A stretch of 64,000 nucleotides of DNA from Elymus sibiricus (lineage: Eukaryota; Streptophyta; Magnoliopsida; Poales; Poaceae). The stretch is taken from NCBI GenBank assembly GCA_039707655.1, contig CM077665.1, forward strand, positions 139,935,148 to 139,999,147, written 5' to 3'. Both the position numbers and the translations under genes were made by a program. The notes under the pieces were generated by a model. The model was given only the letters and a program-made list of their open reading frames with translations. It was not told the DNA's origin and did not search any database. Positions 45,763-56,888 of this stretch are shown here, piece by piece. Each line of letters opens with the position of its first letter. Position 1 is the first letter of the stretch.

Positions 45763-47918
45763 TAGCAAGGAACTCAAGGTGCAACTCAAAATATGAACAA
45801 GTTTGCGTTGGAGGAAAGGTAACAATGTTGTCGATGATAATACAAATCATCGAGGGGCAAGGATGGGATTTCTCATCATGAACTCAATTGATATGTTGGA
45901 AGAGCAACAGAACGTTGATGATGATCATGACACATATCTCGAGAAGTTTCATGAGGATGTAATCGATCAGCGATGACATCAAGCAAAGGAATGGTGAAGC
46001 AAAAAGTTGCCGGAACCACAAATAAGATTGCTAGCTCAGAATCGAAATTGCCTTTTCAAGACAACCAACATGATGTTGAAAGCTCGATGTAAACTTAGTG
46101 CACAGTTGGAATTGTGTTCCGGGGTCGAAGGACAGAGATAACATGGTCAAGCTCTAGCATGACGATAATGATGTAGCCTAACAGCTTGGAAAGACATGAT
46201 CGAGTACAATCTCATATGCAAAGAAGATTACTAAGAGTTGTTGAATCGCAATGCGTACTCGATTCAGATATCGGTGTCCTTGAGTGTCCAACAACTCAGA
46301 ACACGAGGAAATTGGAATCAATGATGGAAAACATAGCTGATGAGGAGCTTATAAGAAGTTATGTAGCTCCATGATTTCCTCGAGATACCAGGGGTAATAT
46401 TCGGATGTAGATCAAAATTAAAGCTTGGACCGATGTATTGATCTGCAGAAGACAAGTTCTTGATCTTGTCCAAGAAATGGAATAAAAGAAGAACAATCAT
46501 GGTCGAAACCACGGTTGCAAAGGACAAGATCACAGATATCGGATCAAATCATGCCAAGAGAAATTTATCGTTACGAGAAGCTTCTATGATCAGATCAACA
46601 TTGCTTCCATGGGCATGAGCACAAGGTTCAAGGTCGACTCCCACTTCATCAATGCATCACCTTCCATTTACTCCTCGCTTTGATAAAGTTGTAGTTTTGA
46701 AAGTTTAACTGGCGAAACACCAGGAGAGTAAGACGCGTGAAAAACTGTCGGGTTCACACGAATTAAGGAAGGCATAGGTCCAACCCATCGGGGCATCTTA
46801 GGAACATATACCACAAACTTCAAGAGTAATTAACACATGCTTGACAACAAAGCATGGCTGACAAAAGCATAGGATACAACTTATCAGAGGGAGAAGACAC
46901 AATTTATCAATAGCATCATGTATCAGGGGAAGACCATCATAAGAATTTTGGATGTGAAGGATGCTATCGGATAATAACCCAACAATGGTTTGGCATCACA
47001 CAAAGGGATCTGATATGAGTATCGGAACTCAATCAGAGGGAGAAAGAATGTAAGGCATCAGATCATAGAACATCCAAATAATTTGATGCTTAAATAACCA
47101 AAGGAATTAAGATTTCCAAATTGTTGTATCGGAAACAAATGTTCCGATTAAATACAAGTAAGATGAAAGGACTTAGATGGACAATCAATTAAGGTTGATT
47201 TGTCGAGAACCAACTCATGTTTAGAAAGACGTCTGAGCCAGACGGACAATTTATGATAAACAACTGATGACTGCGTGCATTCACACACAGGTTGAATCAA
47301 TAAAATCAAATGGAAACCACAAAGGATTTACTTAACATTGCTAGACAGATGGAATTAACCATAATGCAAGCCGATGAGAAAGGTCAAGAGCAAAAGGCTA
47401 CAGAGGATTACGGAAGATCGAATAGCGTTTCAAAGAATTCCGTGAAACACATGATCAACCGAGGAAGAACGAATCTCCGATAAGATAATTCGATGTACCT
47501 TGCAATAACAAGAGCAACTGGACATGAAAGTATGAGCGACAATTGCATGTAGTCATCCATAGGGGTTGACAGTGGAAGGAATCACAGAAGCGATGAGCAC
47601 GAGTTCTCGGAAGAACATTGGAGAGTAACTTCGGAATCTTCTGATGAAGCAGGCGATCATATGGAATGAGGGGCTCTCCGGGAGAAGTAGTTACGAGAAC
47701 CTAGAGTTAGAGTTAATAAAATCTTTAACCCGAAAGAGAAGAGGGATCAGAACCCAGAGTATAGACGAGGAATAAAAGATCCTAATACCACCCGATTGAG
47801 ATGTGGGCCCGTAAGCCACAACATCAGTGTTAGTAAAAGTTTTTCAAGTACTAGACTCAACTTCGGCCAAGGAGTTGGAAAGGGGGCTACCTACAGGCAG
47901 TTGGCTCTGATACCAACT
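45763..47918 (-). other. Element C internal region, 5' part, non-coding
   Basis: About 2.2 kb is A-rich on the plus strand, with no long open frame on either strand and no pol motif seen. The primer site TTGGTATCAGAGCC (minus) is at 47903-47916, two bases from the LTR. Confidence 0.7.
47903..47916 (-). other. Element C primer binding site
   Basis: TTGGTATCAGAGCC on the minus strand, a full match to the usual initiator tRNA-Met primer site. Confidence 0.9.
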
Positions 47919-50900
47919 TGTGACACCCCCGGCCCCAACCGAGCACTAACCATACACGCAATTGTGCATGATCAAGACCAGAGACTCACTGGAAGGAATC
48001 ACAACACAACTCTAAACACAAATTAAAATAATTCAAGCTTCATATTACAGCCAGGGGCCTCGAGGGCTCGAATATAATAGCTTGAGTACAAAGTTAGAGG
48101 AAGCAAACATCATCTGAGTACAGACATAAAAGATACACAAGTCTTGCCTTAAGAAGGCTGAGCATAACAACGACAAACTAGATCGAAAAGGCATAGGCCT
48201 CCTGCCTGGGAACCTCCGAACTACTCCTGGATGTCAGGGAAGTCTACGTCGTAGTAGGCGCCATCCTGGTAGTAGTGGCCTTCGTCGGGGTAGTAGTCGT
48301 AGACCACCGGGTAAGCTGGATCCTGGGTCTCCTGGACTCCGTCATCTGATCGCGGCATCGTATCAAGGGGAAAAGGGGGAGCAAAGCAACGGTGAGTACT
48401 CATCCAAAGTACTCGCAAGACTTACATCAGAACTATGCTAGATATGCACCAGTATCAAAGAAATGGGGCTATATCTTTGGACTAAACTGCAGAAATGCCA
48501 GAAGAGGGAAGAAGGCCTAGTTCTATCAAAGACTAGCATCTTCAGCATCTTGCAGCATAAGACGAGAGTTCAGAGCAGTATTTTTTTAACAGGGGTAATA
48601 ATGCAACAAGGCCCAGAGATCCTTCCTCGACTCCCTGCGAGAAAGCAATCCCGGGGCCAAATATTTCAAGTAACAAATCATAAGTATCCAGTTCTAGTTA
48701 TCATAGATAAGGATACTTTCTGAGCGTCCGTTACCGTGGACACGGCTAATCGATTAGATTGACTTCCCTGCAGGGGTGCACAAACTTACCCATCACGCTC
48801 GATAAAATCTGGCCGGATACAATTTTCGGGTCATACCCGGCCTCATCCATCGACACGCCGTAATCCAACCTAGGCTCATCACAGAGGCCAGCACGCCGGT
48901 CTACATCCTAATAGCTTGGGGTCTTGGGCCATCGCCCTCGCTATCCTGCACGTTAAGCCATCGGCCTGCATCAGTCCTAGCATGCCTTGAATCCACAAGC
49001 GCCATGCGTTAACTCGGACCACCCGGGCGCGAGTCGCTCCATGTGACGTCTGATGAGCTTTAGGAAGAATGTACGCCGTAGAGTGCCCATAACTTTTCCC
49101 GCATGGTGGTTAGTGCGAAAGAGGCCGGAGGCCTTCTCAGTTCTCATATCCAAACCCGTTAGTGACTTTATACTATTGCGGTGACGATCGGTCCCTCCAT
49201 CCCGTCGCCCCGTCTCGAGAACTTGTGTCAAGGACATCACTGTCCGGCCATGCCTCGTCTATATCCCTTCGGATGCCTTACCGGCGCACCCCACCACATC
49301 TCACACACATGGGTACCCTTGGGGCCGACCCATCTCAAGACTGTCGGGAACTCAGGTCCACCTCAACAGAGTGGTACCGCCTATCCCTTCAGTCCCGTCA
49401 CATGTAATTTAGTGTCAAGTCAAAGTGGCTGTGCATTGGTACTCCAGGTGGATATCCGAGGAATCACTCTCGGTATAACACACTCGGGGTATGTGAGGTG
49501 GTGTGTCGGTAACGGCTTGTCAGTCATGTTGACTGAGTCTTCTGTCTTCAAGTCCTCAATGACGACGGTGATGAAAGCAGGGGCACCGATAATAGTAACA
49601 TGGGGGTCACAGGGGGAAAACTATCCATACCTATACTACAACAGTATATGAAAGCAGGTATGAAAGTAGTACTCAAAAATAGGCTATGCATCAGAATAGG
49701 TGCTGTTAAATACAGTAGCAAAATCTAATGCAGGCATGAGGGAGAAAGAATAGGTGATATCAGAATGATCAAGGGGGTTTTGCTTGCCTTGTTGCTCTGC
49801 TGCAAAAGACTGGGCGTCAGGGGCGTGGTCGTACTCGGCAGCATCGTCAGTCTCGGGGTCTACCGGTAAGAAGAGGGGGGAAGAAACAATAAATACAAGC
49901 AAACAGATGCAACACGATGCATGACATGGCAATACGCAGTGCTAGGGTGATATATTGCCTATCTAAGTGTTTTAGTTAATTTTGGAATTTATTTGGAATT
50001 ATTTTATTAAAGTCATGCACTATTCATTTATCTGAAACAGGCAAAAAGTTGCATGTCCACCTAGCTAGGAGTGTTGGATAGGCATTTTGATTACATATTT
50101 AGAATCCTCATAATTTTCTGATCATTTTACATATATAAATTATTTTCATCCGAGTTACGGTTTAAAAGATATGATTTTCTAAAGTTTATATTAATTTCTG
50201 GAATTTATTTTATTTATTTAAATCAACATTATCCAGAACAGTGTCTGGTGACGTCAGCATGATGCATTGCTGGTGTCAGCAGTCAATAGACAGCTGGCCA
50301 GGTCAAACCTGACATGTGGGTCCCATATGTCAGTGACTCAGTTAATTAAACAGGTTTAATTTTTAACTAAATGGGTTAATTAGCAAGTAGGCCCCACCTG
50401 TCAGTGACTAATTAGTTTAGCTAATTAAGTTTTAATTAATAAAACATTGATTAAGTGGCGGGGCCCGCCTGTCAGTGGCTGGGAGTGCCCAGTCAGCAGT
50501 TGACTGGGTCAACCCAGTCAACTGGGGCCCGAGGGGCCCGCTGGCAGCGACCCAGAGGTGGGCCCCGGCCAGCCACGTCGGCGGTGGCCGGCGTATTGCC
50601 GCCGGCGACACCGAAACGCGACGGAGAGCCTCGGCTCCCGTCGGAATATGTTTACAGGGCACCGTTTGGCGTGCGGTTGGGTGCATTCGAACGGCCACTC
50701 GACGCCGCGTCGAGTGATGGCGGTGGCACGGCCGGACTTGGCCAGAAACGGCGTCGGCGACGAGCGGAGGCGGCGGCGCGTTCGGCAGCTCGAGGGAATC
50801 GATGCTACGGCGAGCTAGCGAGCAAACAGAGAGGCTGGTGAGGATCTACGGGGTGCGGTGAGTGCAACTGGCAGCAGCACGGGGCCGTTTGGTCGCCGTA

Positions 50901-51965
50901 ATGGCGCCGGCGACGAGCACAGGCGGCGGTGGGTTCGGGCGCGCCGGGGATGGCCGCTACGGTGCGAGGAAGAGCGCACGGATAGGGGGAGAGGGAGGCG
51001 GAGTTCACAGCGAGCCTGTAGGGAGTGGCAGCGGGCTCGGGGAGGCTCGGAGGCGAGCAGCAGCTCAACAGTGGCGACGTCGGCCGAGGTAGAAGATCCC
51101 GACGATGGCGACAATTCGGTGCACCTCCGGTCGAACGAGTGCGCGGGATGGACGAAGACGAGGACGGGGAAGCTTCCAGGCAGGTCACGGTGACGAGAGG
51201 CGGCCGGTGGCCGCGTGTGTCAGGGCGGCGAGGTCATGGCGGCGCTCGGGTGCGGTGGGGAGACGAGGGGGAGAGGGAGAGGGGCGGCTAGGGTTCGCCC
51301 ACGGGGTCGGGGAGATGCTCTTATCCACCAGGGGGGAACTGGAGTGGCGCGCTGTCGCGCGAGGAGGAGGAGGGGGGGGGGGCGGCGCGGCGAGCGCGGC
51401 AGAGGCGACGGCACGCGCACGCGTGAGCAGTAGGAGGAAGGAGACGACCGGTGGGGTGGGCTGGGCTGGTCGGTTGACTTAGGAAGAACAGTGGGCCTTT
51501 TTCTTTTTCTCCTTTTTCTTTTCTGTTTTCCTTTCTCAGCGTCTGTTTTATTTTCTTTTGGCCATAATTCCTTTTAGCAAAAATATGCAATATGGTCCAT
51601 TATCCAACTTGCTATTTATAGCAGTGCCACAAAAAGTTTGACAAGCATTGGAATTTGTTTGGGATTTACATAATTTAAAAGGCATTCAAATAATTGATTT
51701 GGCCTCTGTCATAATTGTTTTTAAGGCACTTAACTAATCCCATAAATGTTGATTATAATTTTAGGATTGCCTCTAGATTATTTGCAATTTAATGAACATT
51801 TTTCCATTAGTGTTTGAGCAACTTAATATTTCACATGCATTTGAATTTCAATTTGAATTTGGAAGTGAAATGAGATATGATGCAAATGATGATCAAGCAT
51901 AGTTAACCATGATGACTTGGCATTAACATGTGAGATTACTGTAGCTAACCACTGGGGGTGTTATA
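47919..51965 (-). repeat. Element C 5' LTR
   Basis: This LTR is 4,047 bp and differs from 28491-32526 by scattered substitutions (about 2% in the part counted) and small indels. A TATA-like TATAAATA (minus) is at 51613-51620. The palindrome copy is at 48746-48757. Confidence 0.9.
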
Positions 51966-52596
51966 GGCTCTTGCCACTCCTTATTCCATAGTCCATCAAA
52001 TCTTTACCCAAAACTTGAAAACTTCACAACACAAAACTCAACAGAAAACTCATGAGGTCCATTAGTATAAGAAAAATAAATCATTACTTTAGGTACTGTT
52101 GTGAACTCATTCTTTATTTATATTGGTGTAATATCTACTGTATTCCAACTTCTCCATGGTTCATACCCCCCGATACAACCCATAGATACATCAAAATAAG
52201 CAAACAACACAAAGAAAACAGAATCTGTCTAAAACAGAACAGTCTGTAGAAATCTATAGACTTCGAATACTTCTGTAACTCCAAAAATTCTGAAAAATTA
52301 GGACAATCAGGGCAATTTGTATATCAATCTTGTGTAAAAATTTCAGATCAAATCACGTTCCAGTGAACTTACAAAATTCCTGGACTGAGAGCAAAAGTTT
52401 CTATTTTTCAGCAAAATCAAATCACAAACACCATAGACCATCCCAAAGGTCTTACTTGGCTCAAACACTAATTTAAACAAGAAAACACAATTATTACAGA
52501 GGTAATAATGTGTGGAAAACTCAAAAACAGAAGCAAAAACAAAAACATAAAAATAAAATTGGGTTGCCTCCCAACAAGCGCTATTGTTTAACGCCC

Positions 52597-53475
52597 CTAG
52601 CTAAGCATAACGATTTCAATGATGCTCACATAAAAAGTAATAATTGAGATATGCAAAAGAGCATCATGAATAGCATGAAAAACACATTTAAGTCTAACCC
52701 ACTTCCTATGCATAGGGATTTTGTGAGCAAACAATTTATGGGAACAAGAATCAATTAGCATAGGAAGGCAAAACAAGCATAACTTCAAAACTTTGAACAC
52801 ATAGAGATGAAACTTGATATTATTGCAATTCCTACAAGCATATGTTCCTCCCTCATAATAAATTTCAGTAGCATCATGAAGGAATTCAACAATATAACTA
52901 TCATATAAAATTTTCTCTTCATGATCCACATACATGCAAAGTTGACACTCTTCCAAAATAGTGGGATTATCACTAACTAAAGTCATGACCTCTCCAAACC
53001 CACTTTTATCAAAAATTTCATAAGATTGAACACTCTCCAAAATAGTGGGATCAATAATGCCTAAGGTTGACACTCTTCCAAACCCACTTTCAATATCATA
53101 TTCATCATGAGTATTAAATAAATTATCAAGATCATAAGAAGCATTATCACCCCAATCATGATCATTGCAATAAGTAGTGGTCATGACAAACTCATCAAAT
53201 ATAGCATCCCCAAGCTTGTGGGTTTGCATATCATTAGCACAATTGATATTAATAGAATTTATAACAATATCATTGCAATCATGCTTTTCATTCAAGGGAC
53301 TATCATGAATCACCTTATAAATTTCTTCTTTCAACACTTCATCAAAATTTTCACATTCATGATTTTCAAACAAAACTTCATAGAGATAATCAAGTGCACT
53401 CAACTCACTAGCAATTGGTTCATCATAATTTGGCCTTTTGAAAATATTAGCAAGTGGATGAGGATCCATAACCAT
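52597..53475 (-). CDS. Element B ORF, relative of the A ORF
   Basis: 292 codons, intact. The start is ATG 53475, or the next in-frame ATG at 53469 (MDPHPLANIF). The N-terminal half is acidic and differs from A except for the HKLGDA segment. The C-terminal about 100 residues match A closely: CDSYIV-like, FLHDAT, YYEGGTYACRNCNNIKF, CLFCLPML, SCSHKLFAHKIPMHRKWVRL. C-x2-C-x15-C-x2-C is kept. It is the only protein the element could encode. Frame conservation across two families suggests the protein is or was used. Function unknown; a Gag-like or RNA-binding role is conjecture. Confidence 0.8.
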   Translation of the reverse strand: MVMDPHPLANIFKRPNYDEPIASELSALDYLYEVLFENHECENFDEVLKEEIYKVIHDSPLNEKHDCNDIVINSININCANDMQTHKLGDAIFDEFVMTTTYCNDHDWGDNASYDLDNLFNTHDEYDIESGFGRVSTLGIIDPTILESVQSYEIFDKSGFGEVMTLVSDNPTILEECQLCMYVDHEEKILYDSYIVEFLHDATEIYYEGGTYACRNCNNIKFHLYVFKVLKLCLFCLPMLIDSCSHKLFAHKIPMHRKWVRLKCVFHAIHDALLHISIITFYVSIIEIVMLS

Positions 53476-53685
53476 AGATTTTTAGCAAGCGAAGATGCAA
53501 GCAAATAGAAGGCACATGGCAACACAAGCAAACGAAAAGACGAACGGAAGAAGGGCGAATAAAAAGGCAAATTTTTCTGAAAATCGTTCTAGAAGTGGGG
53601 AAGAGGAAAACGAGAGGCAAATGGCAAATAATGTAAATGCAAGAGATGAGTTTGTGATGGGTACTTGGTATGCTTGATGTAGATC

Positions 53686-53703
53686 TCCCCGGCAACGGCG
53701 CCA
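53686..53703 (-). other. Element B primer binding site
   Basis: Minus-strand TGGCGCCGTTGCCGGGGA is identical to the A site. It lies about 11 bases from the LTR end. Confidence 0.85.
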
Positions 53704-53714
53704 GAAATCCTTCT

Positions 53715-55305
53715 TGCTACTTCTCGAGCATGCGTTGGTTTTCCCTTGAAGAGGAAAGGGTGATGCAGCAAAGTAGATAAGTATTTCCCTCAGTTGTTGA
53801 GAACCAAGGTATCAATCTAGTAGGAGATACAAGCAAGTCCCCAATAGATGTACCTACACAAATAATCAAACACTTGCACCCAACGCTATAAAGGGGTTGT
53901 CAATCCCTTCACGGTTACTTGCAAGGATGAGATCTGATAGAGATAGGTAGATAGGATTGCTAAAACGAAAAGTAAACTAAAAGTAAAAATATTGCAGCAA
54001 AGTATTTTTGGTATTTTTGGTTTATAGATCTGAAAATATATTATGGAAAATAGACCCGGGGGCCATAGGTTTCACTAGAGGCTTCTCTCATGAAGGAAAA
54101 TAATACGGTGGGTGAACAAATTACTGTCGAGCAATTGATAGAAAAGCGAATAATTATGAAGATATCCAAGGCAATGATTATGCATATAGGCATCACGTCC
54201 GTTTCAAGTAGACTGAAACGATTCTGCATCTACTACTATTACTCCACACATCGACCGACTCCTGCCTGCATCTAGAGTATTAAGTTCATGAAGAACAGAG
54301 TAACGCATTTAGGTAAGATGACATGATGTAGAGGGATAAACTCAAGCAATATGATGAAAACCCCATCTTTTTATCCTCGATGGCAACAATACAAATACGT
54401 GCCTCGCTACCCCTACTTTGTCACTGGGTGAGGACACCGCAAGATTGAACCCAAAACTAAGCACTTCTCCCATTGCAAGAATTACCAATCTAGTTGGCCA
54501 AACCAAACCAATAACTCGAAGAGACTTGCAAAGATATGAAATCATGCATATAAGAATTCAGAGAAGATTCAAATAATATTCATAGATAATCTGAACATAA
54601 ACCCACAATTCATCGGATCTCGACAAACACACCGCAAAAGAGTATTACATCGGATAGATCTCCATGAAGATCATGAAGAACATGGTATTGAAGAACAAAG
54701 AGAGAGAAGAAGCCATCTAGCTACTATCTATGGACCCGAAGGTCTGTGGTGAACTACTCACGCATCATCGGAGGGGCAATGGAGTTGATGTAGATGCCCT
54801 CCGTGATCGAATCCCCCTCCGGCAGATTACCGGAAAAGGCTCCAAGATTGGATCTCACGGGAACAGAGGCTTTCGGCGGCGGAAAAGTATTTTCATGGCT
54901 CTTTTTGGTATCCAGGGAATATTTGGGAATTTATAGGCTGAAGAATAGGGTTAGGAGGGTTGTCGTGGGGCCACAAGCCAGGGGGCGTGCCCCCCCCCTA
55001 GGGCGTGCCCCTGTGGCTTGTCGCCACACGGCAGGCCTTCTGCCTTCATCTCCAAGTCTGCTGGGTTGCTTCTGGTCCAAGAAAAATCATTCCGAAGATT
55101 TTATTCCGTTTGGACTCCGTTTAATATTCCTTATCCGCAATACTCAAAAACAAGGAAAAAACAGAAACTGGCACTAGGCTCTAGATTAATAGGTTAGTCC
55201 CAAAAAATAATATAAAATAGCATATTAATGCATATAAAACATCCAAAACAGATAATATAATAGCATGGAACAATCAAAAATTATAGATACGTTGTAGATG
55301 TATCA
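53715..55305 (-). repeat. Element B 5' LTR
   Basis: This 1,591-bp LTR has an inverted repeat at about 54964-55026 and a TATA box at 54929-54935. The outer end carries changes (GTTGTAGATGTATCA in place of GTTGGAGACGTATCA). Confidence 0.9.
54929..54935 (-). promoter_or_regulatory. TATA box of B 5' LTR
   Basis: TATAAAT on the minus strand. This is the promoter that would drive the 52597-53475 ORF. Confidence 0.7.
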
Positions 55306-55502
55306 CCACGCCCGCCGCCTCCGCCTGCGCCGGAGGAGGCACCTGCCCTCGCGGGGGTGCGGCCACGCCCCCGGGGCGCCGCCGTTGACGCCACGGTGTA
55401 CTTACGAGGATGGCCCCGGCCCCTCTTGGGTGGCTGTTGGTCCGGTCCCTCCTGGCAGGCCTTCCCCTTCTCGGCAGCAGAAAACCTCCTCACCGGCGTC
55501 AT
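55306..55502 (-). pseudogene. Element X antisense AT-hook/B3-like gene, N-terminal part
   Basis: The ATG at 55502 begins MTPVRRFSAAEKGKA. Next comes PPKRGRGHPRKY, an AT-hook-like basic motif (RGRGHPRK against the canonical RGRP core), then an Arg/Gly/Ala-rich linker. The reading enters B's duplication at 55306-55310 and continues without frame change at 24858 when B is removed. I chose this start over the in-frame ATG at 55577 because that one overlaps the TATA box. Confidence 0.6.
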
Positions 55503-55575
55503 GGTCGAGGAGGCGGAGGCCTGGAGCAAGGAAGCAAGAAGTAGAGATGGGCTGGGGGCTCTGCCCCCTCCGCCC

Positions 55576-55582
55576 ATTTATA
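55576..55582 (-). promoter_or_regulatory. TATA box of the X antisense gene
   Basis: Minus-strand TATAAAT stands in GGCTATAAATGGGCGG, 74 bp upstream of ATG 55502. This is a fitting distance for a short 5' leader, so the antisense gene appears to have its own promoter between pol and the 3' LTR. Confidence 0.6.
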
Positions 55583-55809
55583 GCCTGGTGGAGGCGAACC
55601 GGCGTCCTTCCACATTCCGGGCAATGACGGCCCTGCAACACGCGCCGGTTTCTGGTCAGCCAGGGCGGTTGTCGAAATGACATGGGGAAGTCGAGGCGTT
55701 CGTGCCTCGTTGTGCGCCACGCACCCGTCAGGGCCGCAGGCGATTGGGCTCCGTGGTGCTATGGTCTGTCTTCTCAGGCTTTGCCCCGGGGCCAACCCAG
55801 GCGTGCCTT

Positions 55810-55824
55810 GGGCCCGGGGGCTAC
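55810..55824 (+). other. Element X polypurine tract
   Basis: GGGCCCGGGGGCTAC immediately precedes the 3' LTR. Confidence 0.65.
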
Positions 55825-56693
55825 TGTCGGCACTCTGGGAACAGGGGTACCCACACCTGCCTACCTGTGGCCCAGGGCGTGGCCCACTTCGACAGCCTGG
55901 TACGGACCGGCGCGGGATCGCCCAGGACAAGGCCCTCGCGAGAGTCCCGCCCTCGCGAGGAGGACGACACCAAGACCCCCGGAAGGAGGAGGCCTCTCCA
56001 TGCTCCCTCCCGAGGTGCGGAGATCTCTATGCAGCGCTTGGCCTCGAGAGGCTGAGGTGACGCCAGCCGGGTCAGGCGGGAGCCAGCGGGCACAGAAGAA
56101 GCAGTTTCCTCTTTGGTGCAAAGGAGGCAAGGACGTACATGGGTTCCCAAGGCACCCCTCCAAAGGTTTCCATTCCGGCGCAACAAGACCAAGACCACGA
56201 GCCCCACAGGACGGACGTCATCGTCGAGCCCACCTCTGCATCACTACCAGCTACTTTGCAGGCGAAGACCACCTTTTGTCAGGATAAGATGTACCTCCTG
56301 TCCCCTTTCAAATTTGGCCATTGTGGGATCCCTTCCCGCCAGTGCGATAAGGGAAGAGGACCTGGGCCATTATAAATAGAGAATAGGCTGCGCCGTAGAG
56401 GAGGAGGGATCTAAGAAAACCACCCGAGCACCCTCGCGAGGTTGCTCACCACTGTACCAGTTCATCCACAAACCTCCTCGTGAGGCAATCCACCAAAAGC
56501 AGGAGTAGGGTTTTACGCTTCGCAGCGGCCCAAACCTGGGTAAATCCGCGTGTTAGCCTTCTTCCCCGTGAAAGAGTGAGTTTGATTCGGCCGGGCTGTG
56601 GAGCCATGAGCTTGAAGCCGAAGCTGGTTGGGATCTTCGCACATGCCCCTGAGTTCGAACCTCTTTGGGTTTTGCGGAGCCCGGAATCCGACA
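55825..56693 (+). repeat. Element X 3' LTR
   Basis: 869 bp, matching 17855-18722 with about 45 visible differences. The TATA box is at 56371-56378. Confidence 0.9.
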
Positions 56694-56888
56694 TCTCTCT
56701 CTCTCTCTCGTATTCTTGAGATGTCGCGATCTTGATGTATCACGGGCTTTGTTAACATAGTTGAATCATATGATGTTATTCCCTAGCTATCATGTTGTGA
56801 TGAATTGAATCTTTCCCTTTGAGATATCGTTATGTTGGATTGAATATTGGATTTGAGAACACTTGATATATGTCTTGCATGTGGATAC
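56694..56888 (+). repeat. Element A LTR2, middle part
   Basis: The LTR text resumes after X in the TC run (TCTCT 56694-56698 is X's second duplication copy). It matches LTR1 from about 12060 and ends with GATAC (56884-56888), duplicated by the solo LTR. Confidence 0.9.

Larger units (their letters stand above)
28491..51965 (-). mobile_element. LARD-like retrotransposon C (minus strand)
   Basis: The LTRs are 4,036 bp (28491-32526) and 4,047 bp (47919-51965), with duplication GGCTC at 28486-28490 and 51966-51970. On the minus strand the LTR begins TGTAACACCCCCAGTGG and ends GGGGGTGTCACA. The primer site matches initiator tRNA-Met. The internal region totals about 4.1 kb without D and has no recognisable gag or pol. 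Size and structure fit the large non-autonomous LARD elements described from barley and relatives. The outer end of the 5' LTR reads TATAACA instead of TGTAACA. Confidence 0.85.
51971..53714 (-). other. Element B internal region, 5' part
   Basis: The sequence resumes after C and carries the element's ORF (52597-53475) and primer site. Between 51971 and 52596 it is non-coding, with one copy of the module duplicated in A (about 52213-52425). Confidence 0.8.
24864..55305 (-). mobile_element. Sabrina/WHAM-like element B (minus strand)
   Basis: The LTRs are 1,588 bp (24864-26451, its 3' LTR) and 1,591 bp (53715-55305, its 5' LTR). The duplication CCACG is at 24859-24863 and 55306-55310. Without C the element is about 7.0 kb. 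Its internal region is about 3.8 kb, has the tRNA-Asp-type primer site and one ORF, and lacks gag and pol. It is related to A (shared LTR ends, hairpins and ORF C-terminus) but is a distinct family. By eye the LTRs differ at about 1.3-1.4% of sites. Confidence 0.9.
17855..56693 (+). mobile_element. Tat-lineage Gypsy retrotransposon X, defective
   Basis: The LTRs are 868 bp (17855-18722) and 869 bp (55825-56693), with ends TGTCGG...CCGACA and the duplication TCTCT at 17850-17854 and 56694-56698. Without B the element is about 8.4 kb. The pol order (protease, RT, RNase H, second RNase H, integrase) and an antisense ORF between pol and the 3' LTR are typical of Tat elements. Almost all of gag is missing and pol has stops and a frameshift. 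By eye the LTRs differ at roughly 5% of sites, so X is the oldest datable layer. Confidence 0.9.
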
